DNA from: Sediminibacterium sp.
GTDB lineage: Bacteria > Bacteroidota > Bacteroidia > Chitinophagales > Chitinophagaceae
Assembly (NCBI GenBank): GCA_023263235.1
Contig: JALQXE010000071.1
Coordinates: 1 to 5,617, forward strand
Direction of reading: 5' to 3'
DNA: 5,617 bases
Position numbers and translations under genes: made by a program. The notes beneath the pieces were generated by a model. It worked only from the letters and a program-made list of their open reading frames with translations. It made no database searches and was not told the DNA's origin. Below are positions 1 to 5,617 of this stretch, piece by piece (position 1 is the stretch's first letter; each line of letters opens with the position of its first letter).

Positions 1-659
1 GTGCAGAAAAAGTATTACATGGTGCACAAAAACCTTTCACTGCGATTATTGGTGGCGCGAAAGTGTCTGATAAAATTTTGATTATCGAAAATTTATTAGA
101 TCGTGCAACCGATATTATTATTGGTGGTGGTATGGCATATACTTTCTTTAAAGCGCAAGGTGGTAAAATTGGTAAATCAATTCATGAAGACGATCGTATG
201 CCTTTGGCTTTAGAAATTTTAGCAAAAGCAAAAGCAAAAGGAGTAAATATTCATTTACCAATTGATAATATTATTGCAGATGATTTTAACAATGATGCAA
301 AAACACAAAATTGTGCGAGTGGTGAAATACCGGACGGTTGGGAAGGTTTAGATGCTGGTGTTGAATCTAGAAAACAATTTGCAAAGGTAATTTTAGCAAG
401 TAAAACCATTTTATGGAATGGTCCAATGGGTGTTTTTGAAATGCCTAATTTCCAAGCCGGAACAAAAGCTATTGCCGACGCTGTTGCGGAAGCTACGCAA
501 AAAGGTGCCTTTAGTTTAGTGGGTGGTGGAGACAGCGTTTCCGCAGTGAACCAATTTGGTTACCATGACAAAGTGAGTTATGTAAGTACCGGCGGTGGCG
601 CTATGTTGGAGTATTTTGAAGGCAAAGTACTTCCAGGTATAGCAGCCATTAAAGGCTAA
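1..659 (+). CDS. pgk: Phosphoglycerate kinase, C-terminal part (5' end outside the window)
   Basis: Phosphoglycerate kinase transfers phosphate from 1,3-bisphosphoglycerate to ADP in the cytosol, giving ATP and 3-phosphoglycerate in glycolysis. The reading frame is open from position 3 to the TAA at 657-659, giving 218 residues. A full enzyme is about 395-400 residues, so roughly the N-terminal half, with most of the phosphoglycerate-binding domain, lies to the left. What remains is the nucleotide-binding domain. Family signatures are visible in order: GGAKVSDKI near the edge, GGGMAYTF, the GWEGLDAG segment, [20 protein letters not shown] (the nucleotide-contacting Gly-rich Asp loop) and the closing [19 protein letters not shown]. 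The GTG at 63 lies inside GAKVSDK and is an internal valine codon, not a start. No frameshift or lost motif is seen. The gene ends before a strong terminator, so it is probably not co-transcribed with the downstream genes. Confidence 0.97.
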   Translation, partial: AEKVLHGAQKPFTAIIGGAKVSDKILIIENLLDRATDIIIGGGMAYTFFKAQGGKIGKSIHEDDRMPLALEILAKAKAKGVNIHLPIDNIIADDFNNDAKTQNCASGEIPDGWEGLDAGVESRKQFAKVILASKTILWNGPMGVFEMPNFQAGTKAIADAVAEATQKGAFSLVGGGDSVSAVNQFGYHDKVSYVSTGGGAMLEYFEGKVLPGIAAIKG

Positions 660-702
660 TTTGGCAGAAAATACGTTCTTTAGTTAAGGATAAGTTAATT
701 GG

Positions 703-734
703 AATCCCCTCAGCCTAGCTGGGGGGATTTTTTT
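703..734 (+). terminator. Rho-independent terminator of pgk
   Basis: A 12-bp stem can be drawn between 703-714 and 718-729, with one G-U pair (710/722) and a 3-nt loop (CTA, 715-717). The stem has an A/T base and a GC-rich centre (CCCC against GGGG). It runs straight into seven T residues at 728-734. It starts 43 bp after the pgk stop codon on the same strand, the expected place for its terminator. The reverse strand shows an AATCCCC side with no comparable T-tract, so it probably works in one direction. Confidence 0.93.
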
Positions 735-774
735 GTCAGCTTTTTAATTCTTTTTTAAGACTAAACGGCAGTTA

Positions 775-806
775 TTGTCTTTGGTACTTCCTTTGCTCTA
801 TCTTTA
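775..806 (+). promoter_or_regulatory. Candidate Bacteroidota-type promoter for the lemA-TPM cluster
   Basis: TTG at 775-777 is followed after 21 bp by TATCTTTA at 799-806. The latter matches the Bacteroidota -7 element TAnnTTTG at all fixed positions but the last. The known spacing range between the two elements is roughly 17-23 bp. Transcription would start near 810-815, giving a very short A-rich leader before the ATG at 825. The position, just after the pgk terminator and before the first gene of the cluster, supports it. This is a pattern match only. A second TTG at 781-783 would leave too short a spacer. Confidence 0.5.
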
Positions 807-824
807 TAAACAAATACAAAAACT

Positions 825-1415
825 ATGTTACGTAAAAATTTAGGTTTATTTATTACACTAGGCGTTGTCCTAATATTATTTGGTATGGGCTGTAGTGGTT
901 ACAATGGTTTGGTAACTGCTGACCAAAGTGTTAAAAAATCATGGGGTAATGTTGAAACTAATTACCAAAGGAGAGTCGATTTGTATAATCAAATAATTGA
1001 TATTATAGAAAGTTCTCAAAAATTCGAAAAGTCAACATTGATAGATGTACAAAATGCTCGTTCAAAAGCTACGGAAATTAAAGTAGATATTAATGATCCA
1101 GCTTCATTGGCAAAATTCCAAGCTGCACAAGGACAATTACAAAGTAGTTTCACAAAACTTATGGCAGTTGCAGAAGCATATCCAGATTTAAAAACAACAA
1201 AACAGTTTGAGAATTTTCAAACGCAAGCTGAAGAAACTGAAAACAGAATTAACATAGCAAGAAGAGATTTTAATGCTGCTGTTGATGTTTATAATACTGC
1301 TACAAAGACTTTCCCTAGGAACATATTTGCAAATATGTTTGGATTTAAGGAAAAATCATATTATCAATCTGATCCAGGTTCTGACAAAAGACCAACTCGA
1401 AAAATTGGTAATTAA
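825..1415 (+). CDS. lemA: LemA-family membrane-anchored protein (divergent copy)
   Basis: This is a 196-residue protein. Residues about 6-22 form a hydrophobic N-terminal helix that would anchor it to the inner membrane with the rest outside the cytoplasm. The helix is followed by YNGLV (26-30), the usual start of the LemA helical domain. Further family signatures are YQRRVDL (47-53), AEAYPDLK (116-123), TENRINIARRDFN (138-150) and FPRNIFANMFGFKEK near the end. The length is normal for LemA. The ATG at 825 is chosen because it starts the hydrophobic helix directly and follows an A-rich leader. Two usually conserved places differ: the typical DLIPNLV/DLIGNLV helix reads DLYNQII, and the usual acidic KAPEV(N/K)F terminus is replaced by a basic KRPTRKIGN end. 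Cys23 sits where a lipobox cysteine could be, but GMGC is a poor lipobox. LemA's biochemical role is not established. It often adjoins TPM-domain genes, as here, and an envelope role is inferred. This is not the unrelated Pseudomonas sensor kinase GacS, once also called LemA. Confidence 0.9.
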   Translation: MLRKNLGLFITLGVVLILFGMGCSGYNGLVTADQSVKKSWGNVETNYQRRVDLYNQIIDIIESSQKFEKSTLIDVQNARSKATEIKVDINDPASLAKFQAAQGQLQSSFTKLMAVAEAYPDLKTTKQFENFQTQAEETENRINIARRDFNAAVDVYNTATKTFPRNIFANMFGFKEKSYYQSDPGSDKRPTRKIGN

Positions 1416-1466
1416 CATTTCAACTCTATAATTAATTCCTTTAAATAGTCGGAAATAATTAAAGCC

Positions 1467-1480
1467 AATTGCTAGCAATT
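1467..1480. promoter_or_regulatory. Perfect 14-bp palindrome in the lemA-TPM gap (possible operator)
   Basis: AATTGCTAGCAATT is its own reverse complement. With a one-base offset it extends to a CCAA ... TTGG outer pair at 1465-1468 and 1480-1483. It lies 52 bp after the lemA stop and 41 bp before the next start codon, in the only sizeable gap within the cluster. As RNA it would form only a weak stem of about 5 bp around a CTAG loop, with no T-tract after it, so a terminator is unlikely. A dimeric DNA-binding protein site is possible, but nothing identifies the protein. No convincing TAnnTTTG promoter was found in 1416-1521. Confidence 0.35.
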
Positions 1481-1521
1481 TGGAATCTACTAAGGTTTCA
1501 ATACAATAAATAAAAACAATT

Positions 1522-1983
1522 ATGTGGAATCCCTTCAAAAGAAGTGCCGATAACTTATTGACAGCCTCTGACAAGCAAATGCTTGTGGAGGCTATTCAAT
1601 TAGCCGAGCAAAATACGAGTGGAGAAATTCGTGTATTTGTTGAAAGTAAGCTTGGCAAAAAAGACGCATTAGCTAGGGCTACCGAATTGTTTTTTAAAAA
1701 CAAGATGAATGAGACAAAGGATCGAAATGGTGTATTAGTTTATGTTGCTGTTAATGATAGAAAGTTAGCAATCTATGCCGATCAGGGCATATATGAAAAA
1801 GTAGGAATTGAGTTTTGGTATAGTCAAGTCCTAGAGATGACGAAGCATTTTAAAAGTTTGAATTATGTTATTGGAATATCAACAGTTGTAAAAGAAATAG
1901 GACAAGCCTTGCATGAAAACTTCCCTTATGATAGGGTTAATGATAGCAATGAATTATCTGATGATATTATGATTGGGAAATAA
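1522..1983 (+). CDS. Cytosolic TPM-domain protein
   Basis: This is a 153-residue protein with no signal peptide and no membrane segment, so it is probably cytoplasmic, perhaps peripheral to the membrane. It belongs to the TPM (TLP18.3/Psb32/MOLO-1) domain group, in the short form often found beside LemA in Bacteroidota. Supporting features are the N-terminal WNPFKRS start, the strand SGEIRVFVES (33-42), the core RNGVLVYVAVNDRKLAI (68-84) followed by AD and GI, and the C-terminal NELSDDI (143-149), which matches the NELPDDI-type ending of this subgroup. The ATG at 1522 gives the expected N-terminus and follows an A/T-rich leader without a Shine-Dalgarno sequence. The next gene starts 9 bp after the stop, implying co-transcription. 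The molecular function is unknown. The plant TPM protein TLP18.3 has been described as an acid phosphatase linked to photosystem II repair, but that activity cannot be transferred here. Confidence 0.85.
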   Translation: MWNPFKRSADNLLTASDKQMLVEAIQLAEQNTSGEIRVFVESKLGKKDALARATELFFKNKMNETKDRNGVLVYVAVNDRKLAIYADQGIYEKVGIEFWYSQVLEMTKHFKSLNYVIGISTVVKEIGQALHENFPYDRVNDSNELSDDIMIGK

Positions 1984-1992
1984 TTAACTGCT

Positions 1993-2505
1993 ATGAAATT
2001 TATTAAACACATCTTCTTTTTATTAGCTTTTATAGTAGTTGGAGCTTTCACATTGCAAGCGCAAAATATATTAGCCAAACCTAATCCGGCAAGATTATTA
2101 AATGATGCTGCGAATATTTTTTCACTTGCCGAAAAAAATAATTTAGAACATAAATTAATTTCCGTTGAAAAGTATAGCTCTAATCAAATTTCAATAGTTT
2201 CTTTAAATTCATTAGATGGATATCCAATCGAAGATTATGCAAAAAAACTATTTAATGTTTGGGGTATAGGAGATAAAGAAAAAAACAATGGCATATTATT
2301 ATTGTTTTCGCTTAATGATAGAAAAATTAGAATTGAAGTTGGATATGGTATAGAAGGTGCAATATCTGACATTATAGCCAAAAGTATTATTGATAATGAC
2401 ATCACACCTAATTTTAAGAATAGGGAGTATTATGCAGGTATTAATAAAGCAATAGATGATTTGGTTTTAGCTGCAAATGGTATTTATGAAATCCCAATTA
2501 AATAG
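1993..2505 (+). CDS. Secreted TPM-domain protein lacking the C-terminal anchor (upstream tandem copy)
   Basis: This is a 170-residue protein. The signal peptide covers about residues 1-24: lysines at 2 and 5, a hydrophobic core, then LQAQ with likely cleavage after AQ, so the product is exported. The TPM domain fills nearly all the rest: NDAANIF, SSNQISIVSL, SLDGYPIEDYA, WGIG (90-93), NNGILLL (98-104) and DRKIRIEVGYG from residue 109. The protein stops right after the domain. It has neither the transmembrane helix nor the glycine-rich tail of the next gene, with which it shares about two-thirds of its residues without gaps. The conserved core motifs are intact, although the usual EGAIPD reads EGAISD. 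The frame is undamaged across the whole domain, so it is probably a functional soluble periplasmic protein rather than debris, although a decaying duplicate is possible. It lies 9 bp after the preceding gene and 10 bp before the next. Confidence 0.86.
   Translation: MKFIKHIFFLLAFIVVGAFTLQAQNILAKPNPARLLNDAANIFSLAEKNNLEHKLISVEKYSSNQISIVSLNSLDGYPIEDYAKKLFNVWGIGDKEKNNGILLLFSLNDRKIRIEVGYGIEGAISDIIAKSIIDNDITPNFKNREYYAGINKAIDDLVLAANGIYEIPIK
2053..2489 (+). repeat. Gene-scale direct repeat, copy 1 (TPM duplication)
   Basis: This segment aligns without indels to 2582-3018 at a constant offset of 529 bp. I checked the offset at three separate anchors: the segment starting TTGCAAGCGC, the AATTGAAGT block (2331 against 2860) and the AAAAGT.TTGATAATGAC block (2384 against 2913). 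Nucleotide similarity is patchy. The first 45 bases (2053-2097) differ at one position only, while the middle, encoding the region after NDAA, is strongly diverged. The similarity fades after about 2489, where this copy ends. Confidence 0.88.
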
Positions 2506-2515
2506 AAGACAAATA

Positions 2516-3298
2516 ATGCAACATAAATTAATAAAATCACTTCTGTTATTATTTGCATCTGCTATCATAGGCGTATATTCCTTGCAAGCGCAAAATATAA
2601 TAGCCAAACCTAATCCGGCAAGATTAGTAAACGATGCTGCAGGAATATTAAATCCAACTGAGGTTGCTACTTTAGAAAAAAAATTAGTTGCTTTGGATGA
2701 TTCAAGTTCCAACCAAATTGTAGTTGTAATTGTCCCTTCCTTAGACGGCTATCCAATTCAAGATTATGCGAATAAACTTTTTAGAGATTGGGGCATTGGA
2801 AGCAAAGAAAAAAACAATGGAATTTTATTGCTCATTTCGGTGAATGATAGAAAAACCAGAATTGAAGTAGGATATGGATTAGAAGGTGCTATCCCAGATA
2901 TTACTGCAAAAAGTATCATTGATAATGACATTACACCTAATTTTAAAAAGAATGCTTATTTCGAAGGAATTAATAAAGCGACCGATAATTTAGCAAAAGC
3001 GGCAGTTGGTGAATACAAAGCCCCTAGGGCAAAAGGGAAGATGGGTGCAAAAGGTTTTATAATTCTGGTCATTATCATTTTTGTAATAGTTGCAATTGTA
3101 GGAAGCCGCGGGAATGGAACTGGCGGTTCCAGTATTAGAGGCGGTGGGTTTAGTGATTTTGCTACTGGTATGTTACTAGGTTCACTACTTGGAGGTGGTG
3201 GAAGAGGTGGTGGAAGTGATTGGGGTGGTGGAGGTGGAGGATTCGGTGGTTTTGGTGGCGGCAGTTCCGGCGGCGGTGGTGCCAGCGGCGGGTGGTAA
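2516..3298 (+). CDS. Secreted, membrane-anchored TPM-domain protein with glycine-rich tail
   Basis: This is a 260-residue protein in the full YgcG-like architecture. Its parts are a signal peptide (about 1-25, ending LQAQ), a TPM domain (about 27-165) with NDAAG (39-43), WGIG (92-95), NNGILLL (100-106) and DRKTRIEVGYGLEGAIPD (111-128), a lysine-rich linker, one transmembrane helix (180-196, GFIILVIIIFVIVAIVG) and a glycine/serine-rich tail ending GGGGASGGW. The TPM domain should lie in the periplasm and the tail across the membrane. I chose the ATG at 2516 rather than 2477. It gives a normal signal peptide matching the upstream paralogue, leaves a 10-bp gap instead of overlapping the previous gene, and has AGAAG a few bases upstream. 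The earlier start would add 13 polar and basic residues before the signal peptide. Homologues are sometimes mislabelled methanol dehydrogenase; nothing supports that activity. It is the last gene of the cluster and converges on the aminopeptidase gene 27 bp away. Confidence 0.9.
   Translation: MQHKLIKSLLLLFASAIIGVYSLQAQNIIAKPNPARLVNDAAGILNPTEVATLEKKLVALDDSSSNQIVVVIVPSLDGYPIQDYANKLFRDWGIGSKEKNNGILLLISVNDRKTRIEVGYGLEGAIPDITAKSIIDNDITPNFKKNAYFEGINKATDNLAKAAVGEYKAPRAKGKMGAKGFIILVIIIFVIVAIVGSRGNGTGGSSIRGGGFSDFATGMLLGSLLGGGGRGGGSDWGGGGGGFGGFGGGSSGGGGASGGW
2582..3018 (+). repeat. Gene-scale direct repeat, copy 2 (TPM duplication)
   Basis: This is the partner of 2053-2489 at a constant 529-bp offset. 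The offset is not a multiple of three, so the copies lie in different reading frames of the window. Each has its own start codon and signal peptide, and this one's is two residues longer. From about 3019 on the sequence is unique to this copy and encodes the linker, transmembrane helix and glycine tail. Confidence 0.88.
3142..3295 (+). repeat. GGT/GGA-rich low-complexity coding tract
   Basis: This is a run of irregular GGN codons (GGTGGTGGA, GGAGGT and GGCGGC types) coding for the glycine-rich tail of the membrane-anchored TPM protein. It is strikingly G-rich within an AT-rich window. The codons vary, so the tract is maintained as protein sequence rather than as a simple perfect repeat. Length variation between strains by slippage is plausible. 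Confidence 0.85.
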
Positions 3299-3325
3299 TT
3301 TACAATACAAATATTTATATAAAAA

Positions 3326-5617
3326 TTAAAGCTTAGGGATAACCGCACTTACAATCTTCACTAAATTTTCTTCTCCTTTTTGCTTTTTTGCTTTTAAAAT
3401 TTCACCTAATATTTTCATATTAAAATATGGATCGGTTTGTCCTCTATATCCTTCTGGAATGGCGTTTCTAAATGCAACAATTAAATCGATTCCTTTCTTG
3501 AACTTTGTTTCATCCTCAGTTTTTATTAATAAGTTAGCAAAAGGTTGTGTCATGTAAAATTTCTCTTCCGATTGTATACTTAAGCTTTCATATTTGGCAG
3601 CAACAAATTCAAATACATGCTCGTCTCCGTATTTTGAGAGTATACTGGTTACTGCTGTGTTCAACCTTTTTTTAATAACCGTTTTAGATTCTTTTATGGC
3701 GATGGAGATTGCTGCAGCAGTATCCGTTTTTTCGAGTGCGTCTAGTGCGGCACCTGCAACTAAATAGGAAGAATCTGTTGTCCATTGTATAAAGTCCTTA
3801 TTGTATTTTGGATTTATAAGTGCACCTAAAGCATCTATCGCTTCTTGTCTCACGAAAGTAGATGGATCTTTGGAAGCCATATTATAAATTGTTTTTTCAA
3901 CCTCTGTATTCATAGCCGCCGGATTGTAGGCCCTAATGGCAGTTTGTCTTAATATATAAAAACTATCTTTTAGCGCAGCGTTTACAATGCCTTGTGCCAG
4001 CGGTTTACTCATGTTTTGTAGCGCTTCATTTAAGGCTTCATAACGATCCATGAAATTTTCTGCATGTTTATATTGGTAAGCATATTGTTCTAAAGGCTTT
4101 TCTTCTTCTTTTGCCCATAACAATACTTTTGCATTATCAACATTTACGTTCAGAGGACTCACAGCAGATGGGAAATAAAAACTATCTGCTCTATTTTTAC
4201 TCCATACATTGTAATGTTTTTTCCCAGTCTCTCCATAAACATCAATGCCAACAGGTAATTCAAAAACCTTATCTTGAGTTTGTGTTTGCTTTATAACCAC
4301 CAATACTTGTTTTTTATCTGCTAAATATTGTTGGGTAATGCGCACATAAGGGTGTCCGTTGCTAAAATACCATTGATTAAAAAACCAATTTAAATCCTTG
4401 CCCGTTACGGCTTCAAATGCCAACTTTAATTTAATAGCGGAACCATTATTAAATTTATTATCCTCTAAATATTTATGTAGAGAAGCAAAAAATGCATCAT
4501 CGCCAACATAATTTCTCAACATATTTAAAACACGTCCTCCTTTTTGATAGCTCACTAAGTCAAACATATCCTCTCTATCCTTATAATAAAAGCGTACCAA
4601 GTTTTTTTCGGCATCCGATGGACTAGATAAATAAGATCTTAAACCAATGAAATTTTCATATGCTCCAGCGTCTTTCCCTTTTTCATTTTCCGCCCATAGG
4701 GTTTGACTATAATCTGCAAAGCTTTCGTTTACCGTTAAATTGCTCCAGCTCTCTGCAGTTACATAATCTCCAAACCATTGATGAAATAATTCATGCGCAA
4801 TAGTTGATTCCCATGCGTTTTCATCTACTAATTCTCTAGCATCTTGTTGCACTGCATCGCTGTGTAAAGTAGCTGTAGTATTTTCCATGGCACCACTTAC
4901 ATAATCTCTTCCACTAATCTGTGCGTATTTTACCCAAGGAAAGTTCACGCCTAAGATCTTTTCATAAAAAGCAATCATCGCTGGGGTGTTGCCATAAATT
5001 TTGCGCGCTACTTTCTCGTATTCTTTTTCAATATAATAGCTTACTTCTTTGCCTTTATATGAATCCTTCACAATCGCATAATCTCCCACTCCTATAAAGA
5101 ATAAATAAGGAGAATGTGGCTGATCCATTTTCCAAACATCTAAGCGTGTACCATTTTTATTATCTACCTGTTTTACCAATAAGCCATTAGACAAGCTTAC
5201 ATATTTACTAGGCACGGTTAAATGAAATTCTTGTGTGGTTTTTTGATTAGGCTTATCAATAATCGGTATCCAAACTGATGTTCCCTCTGTTTCTCCCTGT
5301 GTCCAAATTTGTGTGGGCTTGTTCTTTTCTGTTCCAAAAGGATTAATAAAATACAATCCCTTCGCATCGGTAATCGCTGCACTGCCTTGTCCTTTGTACT
5401 CATTGGGTTTGGCGGTGTACTTTATATATATAGTGTACTGTTCGTTCTTTGTATAAGTCTTATCTAATTGAATAGTTAATTGCATACTATCATAACTATA
5501 GGTTAGATTTTTTTTAGCATTGTTTTTTTCAATAGCTACAGTATGTATATCCATTCCCTTTGCATCCAATACTAATTGCTTGGTAGCATAAAAATGAGGT
5601 TTTAATTGCAACCATAC
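3326..5617 (-). CDS. M1-family zinc aminopeptidase with C-terminal HEAT-like repeats (5' end outside the window)
   Basis: The frame is open from the right edge to the stop at 3326-3328, giving 763 residues numbered here from the edge. Comparable proteins run about 830-850 residues, so the signal peptide and first N-terminal strands are probably missing. The TTG at 5611-5609 is not the start, because the frame continues upstream (VW) in homologous-looking sequence. All M1 catalytic signatures are present: the substrate-binding GAMEN (242-246), the zinc site HELFH (275-279) with its third ligand Glu298 in VNESFADY (HEXXH-X18-E), and the transition-state tyrosine in YQKGG (Tyr357). The C-terminal third is helical with HEAT-like repeats around 540-670 (for example FVRQEAIDALGAL). 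It would remove N-terminal amino acids from peptides. Secretion to the periplasm or cell surface is likely but cannot be seen here. It converges on the TPM cluster, so it is a separate transcription unit. Confidence 0.95.
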   Translation of the reverse strand, partial: VWLQLKPHFYATKQLVLDAKGMDIHTVAIEKNNAKKNLTYSYDSMQLTIQLDKTYTKNEQYTIYIKYTAKPNEYKGQGSAAITDAKGLYFINPFGTEKNKPTQIWTQGETEGTSVWIPIIDKPNQKTTQEFHLTVPSKYVSLSNGLLVKQVDNKNGTRLDVWKMDQPHSPYLFFIGVGDYAIVKDSYKGKEVSYYIEKEYEKVARKIYGNTPAMIAFYEKILGVNFPWVKYAQISGRDYVSGAMENTTATLHSDAVQQDARELVDENAWESTIAHELFHQWFGDYVTAESWSNLTVNESFADYSQTLWAENEKGKDAGAYENFIGLRSYLSSPSDAEKNLVRFYYKDREDMFDLVSYQKGGRVLNMLRNYVGDDAFFASLHKYLEDNKFNNGSAIKLKLAFEAVTGKDLNWFFNQWYFSNGHPYVRITQQYLADKKQVLVVIKQTQTQDKVFELPVGIDVYGETGKKHYNVWSKNRADSFYFPSAVSPLNVNVDNAKVLLWAKEEEKPLEQYAYQYKHAENFMDRYEALNEALQNMSKPLAQGIVNAALKDSFYILRQTAIRAYNPAAMNTEVEKTIYNMASKDPSTFVRQEAIDALGALINPKYNKDFIQWTTDSSYLVAGAALDALEKTDTAAAISIAIKESKTVIKKRLNTAVTSILSKYGDEHVFEFVAAKYESLSIQSEEKFYMTQPFANLLIKTEDETKFKKGIDLIVAFRNAIPEGYRGQTDPYFNMKILGEILKAKKQKGEENLVKIVSAVIPKL

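Noticed and set aside
222..239. Three copies of GCAAAA inside pgk
   Set aside because: It is a short in-frame repeat coding for Ala-Lys in a surface helix. It is too short, and the protein too conserved, to suggest phase variation.
890..895. Lipoprotein signal at Cys23 of the LemA protein
   Set aside because: The residues before the cysteine (GMG) do not fit a lipobox, which needs Leu/Val/Ile at -3. A plain N-terminal membrane anchor, usual for LemA, is more likely.
1356..1574. Minus-strand 72-codon open frame across the lemA-TPM gap
   Set aside because: It overlaps the ends of two real genes, has no recognisable motif, and is expected by chance in AT-rich DNA.
2477..2515. In-frame upstream start (ATG 2477 or 2486) for the membrane-anchored TPM gene, overlapping the previous gene
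   Set aside because: It would put 13 polar and basic residues before the signal peptide and make a 29-bp overlap. The ATG at 2516 gives a normal signal peptide matching the paralogue.
2467..2712. Minus-strand 81-codon open frame across the junction of the two secreted TPM genes
   Set aside because: It lies antisense to two convincing coding sequences and shows no family resemblance.
3299..3325. Possible bidirectional terminator between the convergent genes (imperfect palindrome at 3305-3320)
   Set aside because: ATACAAATATTTATAT is A/T only, has one mismatch and no real loop, so the hairpin would be too weak to support a terminator call.
2956..3348. Proline-rich open frame on the minus strand
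   Set aside because: It is the complement of the glycine-codon tract (GGN read backwards gives CCN, proline). It has no independent motif and overlaps two well-supported genes.
4111..4296. Plus-strand 61-codon open frame inside the aminopeptidase gene
   Set aside because: It is wholly antisense to a gene with intact M1 motifs and has no motif of its own. The minus-strand frame at 5218-5403 was rejected for the same overlap reason.

Overview
The window looks like chromosomal DNA from a Bacteroidota bacterium, plausibly of the Chitinophagaceae/Sphingobacteriia kind. The base composition is AT-rich, start codons are preceded by A/T-rich leaders without clear Shine-Dalgarno sequences, the secreted proteins carry signal peptides ending in LQAQ, and one intergenic region has a sequence resembling the Bacteroidota -33/-7 promoter (TTG ... 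TAnnTTTG). The taxonomic call is inference; no rRNA or other marker is present.

Layout. (1) Positions 1-659, plus strand: the C-terminal part of phosphoglycerate kinase (pgk), cut by the left edge and closed by a strong intrinsic terminator at 703-734. (2) Positions 825-3298, plus strand: a four-gene cluster. It contains a LemA-family membrane protein, a short cytosolic TPM-domain protein, a secreted TPM-domain protein with no C-terminal anchor, and a secreted TPM-domain protein with the usual transmembrane helix and glycine-rich tail. The last three genes are 9-10 bp apart or nearly so, apart from a 106-bp gap after lemA that holds a perfect 14-bp palindrome. (3) Positions 3326-5617, minus strand: most of a zinc M1-family aminopeptidase with C-terminal HEAT-like repeats, convergent with the cluster and cut by the right edge.

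How the genes relate. LemA and TPM-domain (TLP18.3/Psb32/MOLO-1) proteins are often neighbours in Bacteroidota, and their joint role is poorly understood, probably at the cell envelope. The notable event here is a tandem duplication of the secreted TPM gene. The two copies align with a constant 529-bp offset and no indels from the signal peptide end through the TPM domain, with about two-thirds amino-acid identity. The upstream copy lacks the membrane anchor and glycine tail. The locus therefore encodes TPM domains for three settings: cytosol, soluble periplasm and membrane-anchored periplasm. The LemA copy is also divergent at usually conserved sites. Pgk and the aminopeptidase look like ordinary housekeeping neighbours. 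I see no CRISPR array, tRNA, rRNA, insertion sequence or phage gene, and no intergenic stretch longer than 165 bp.
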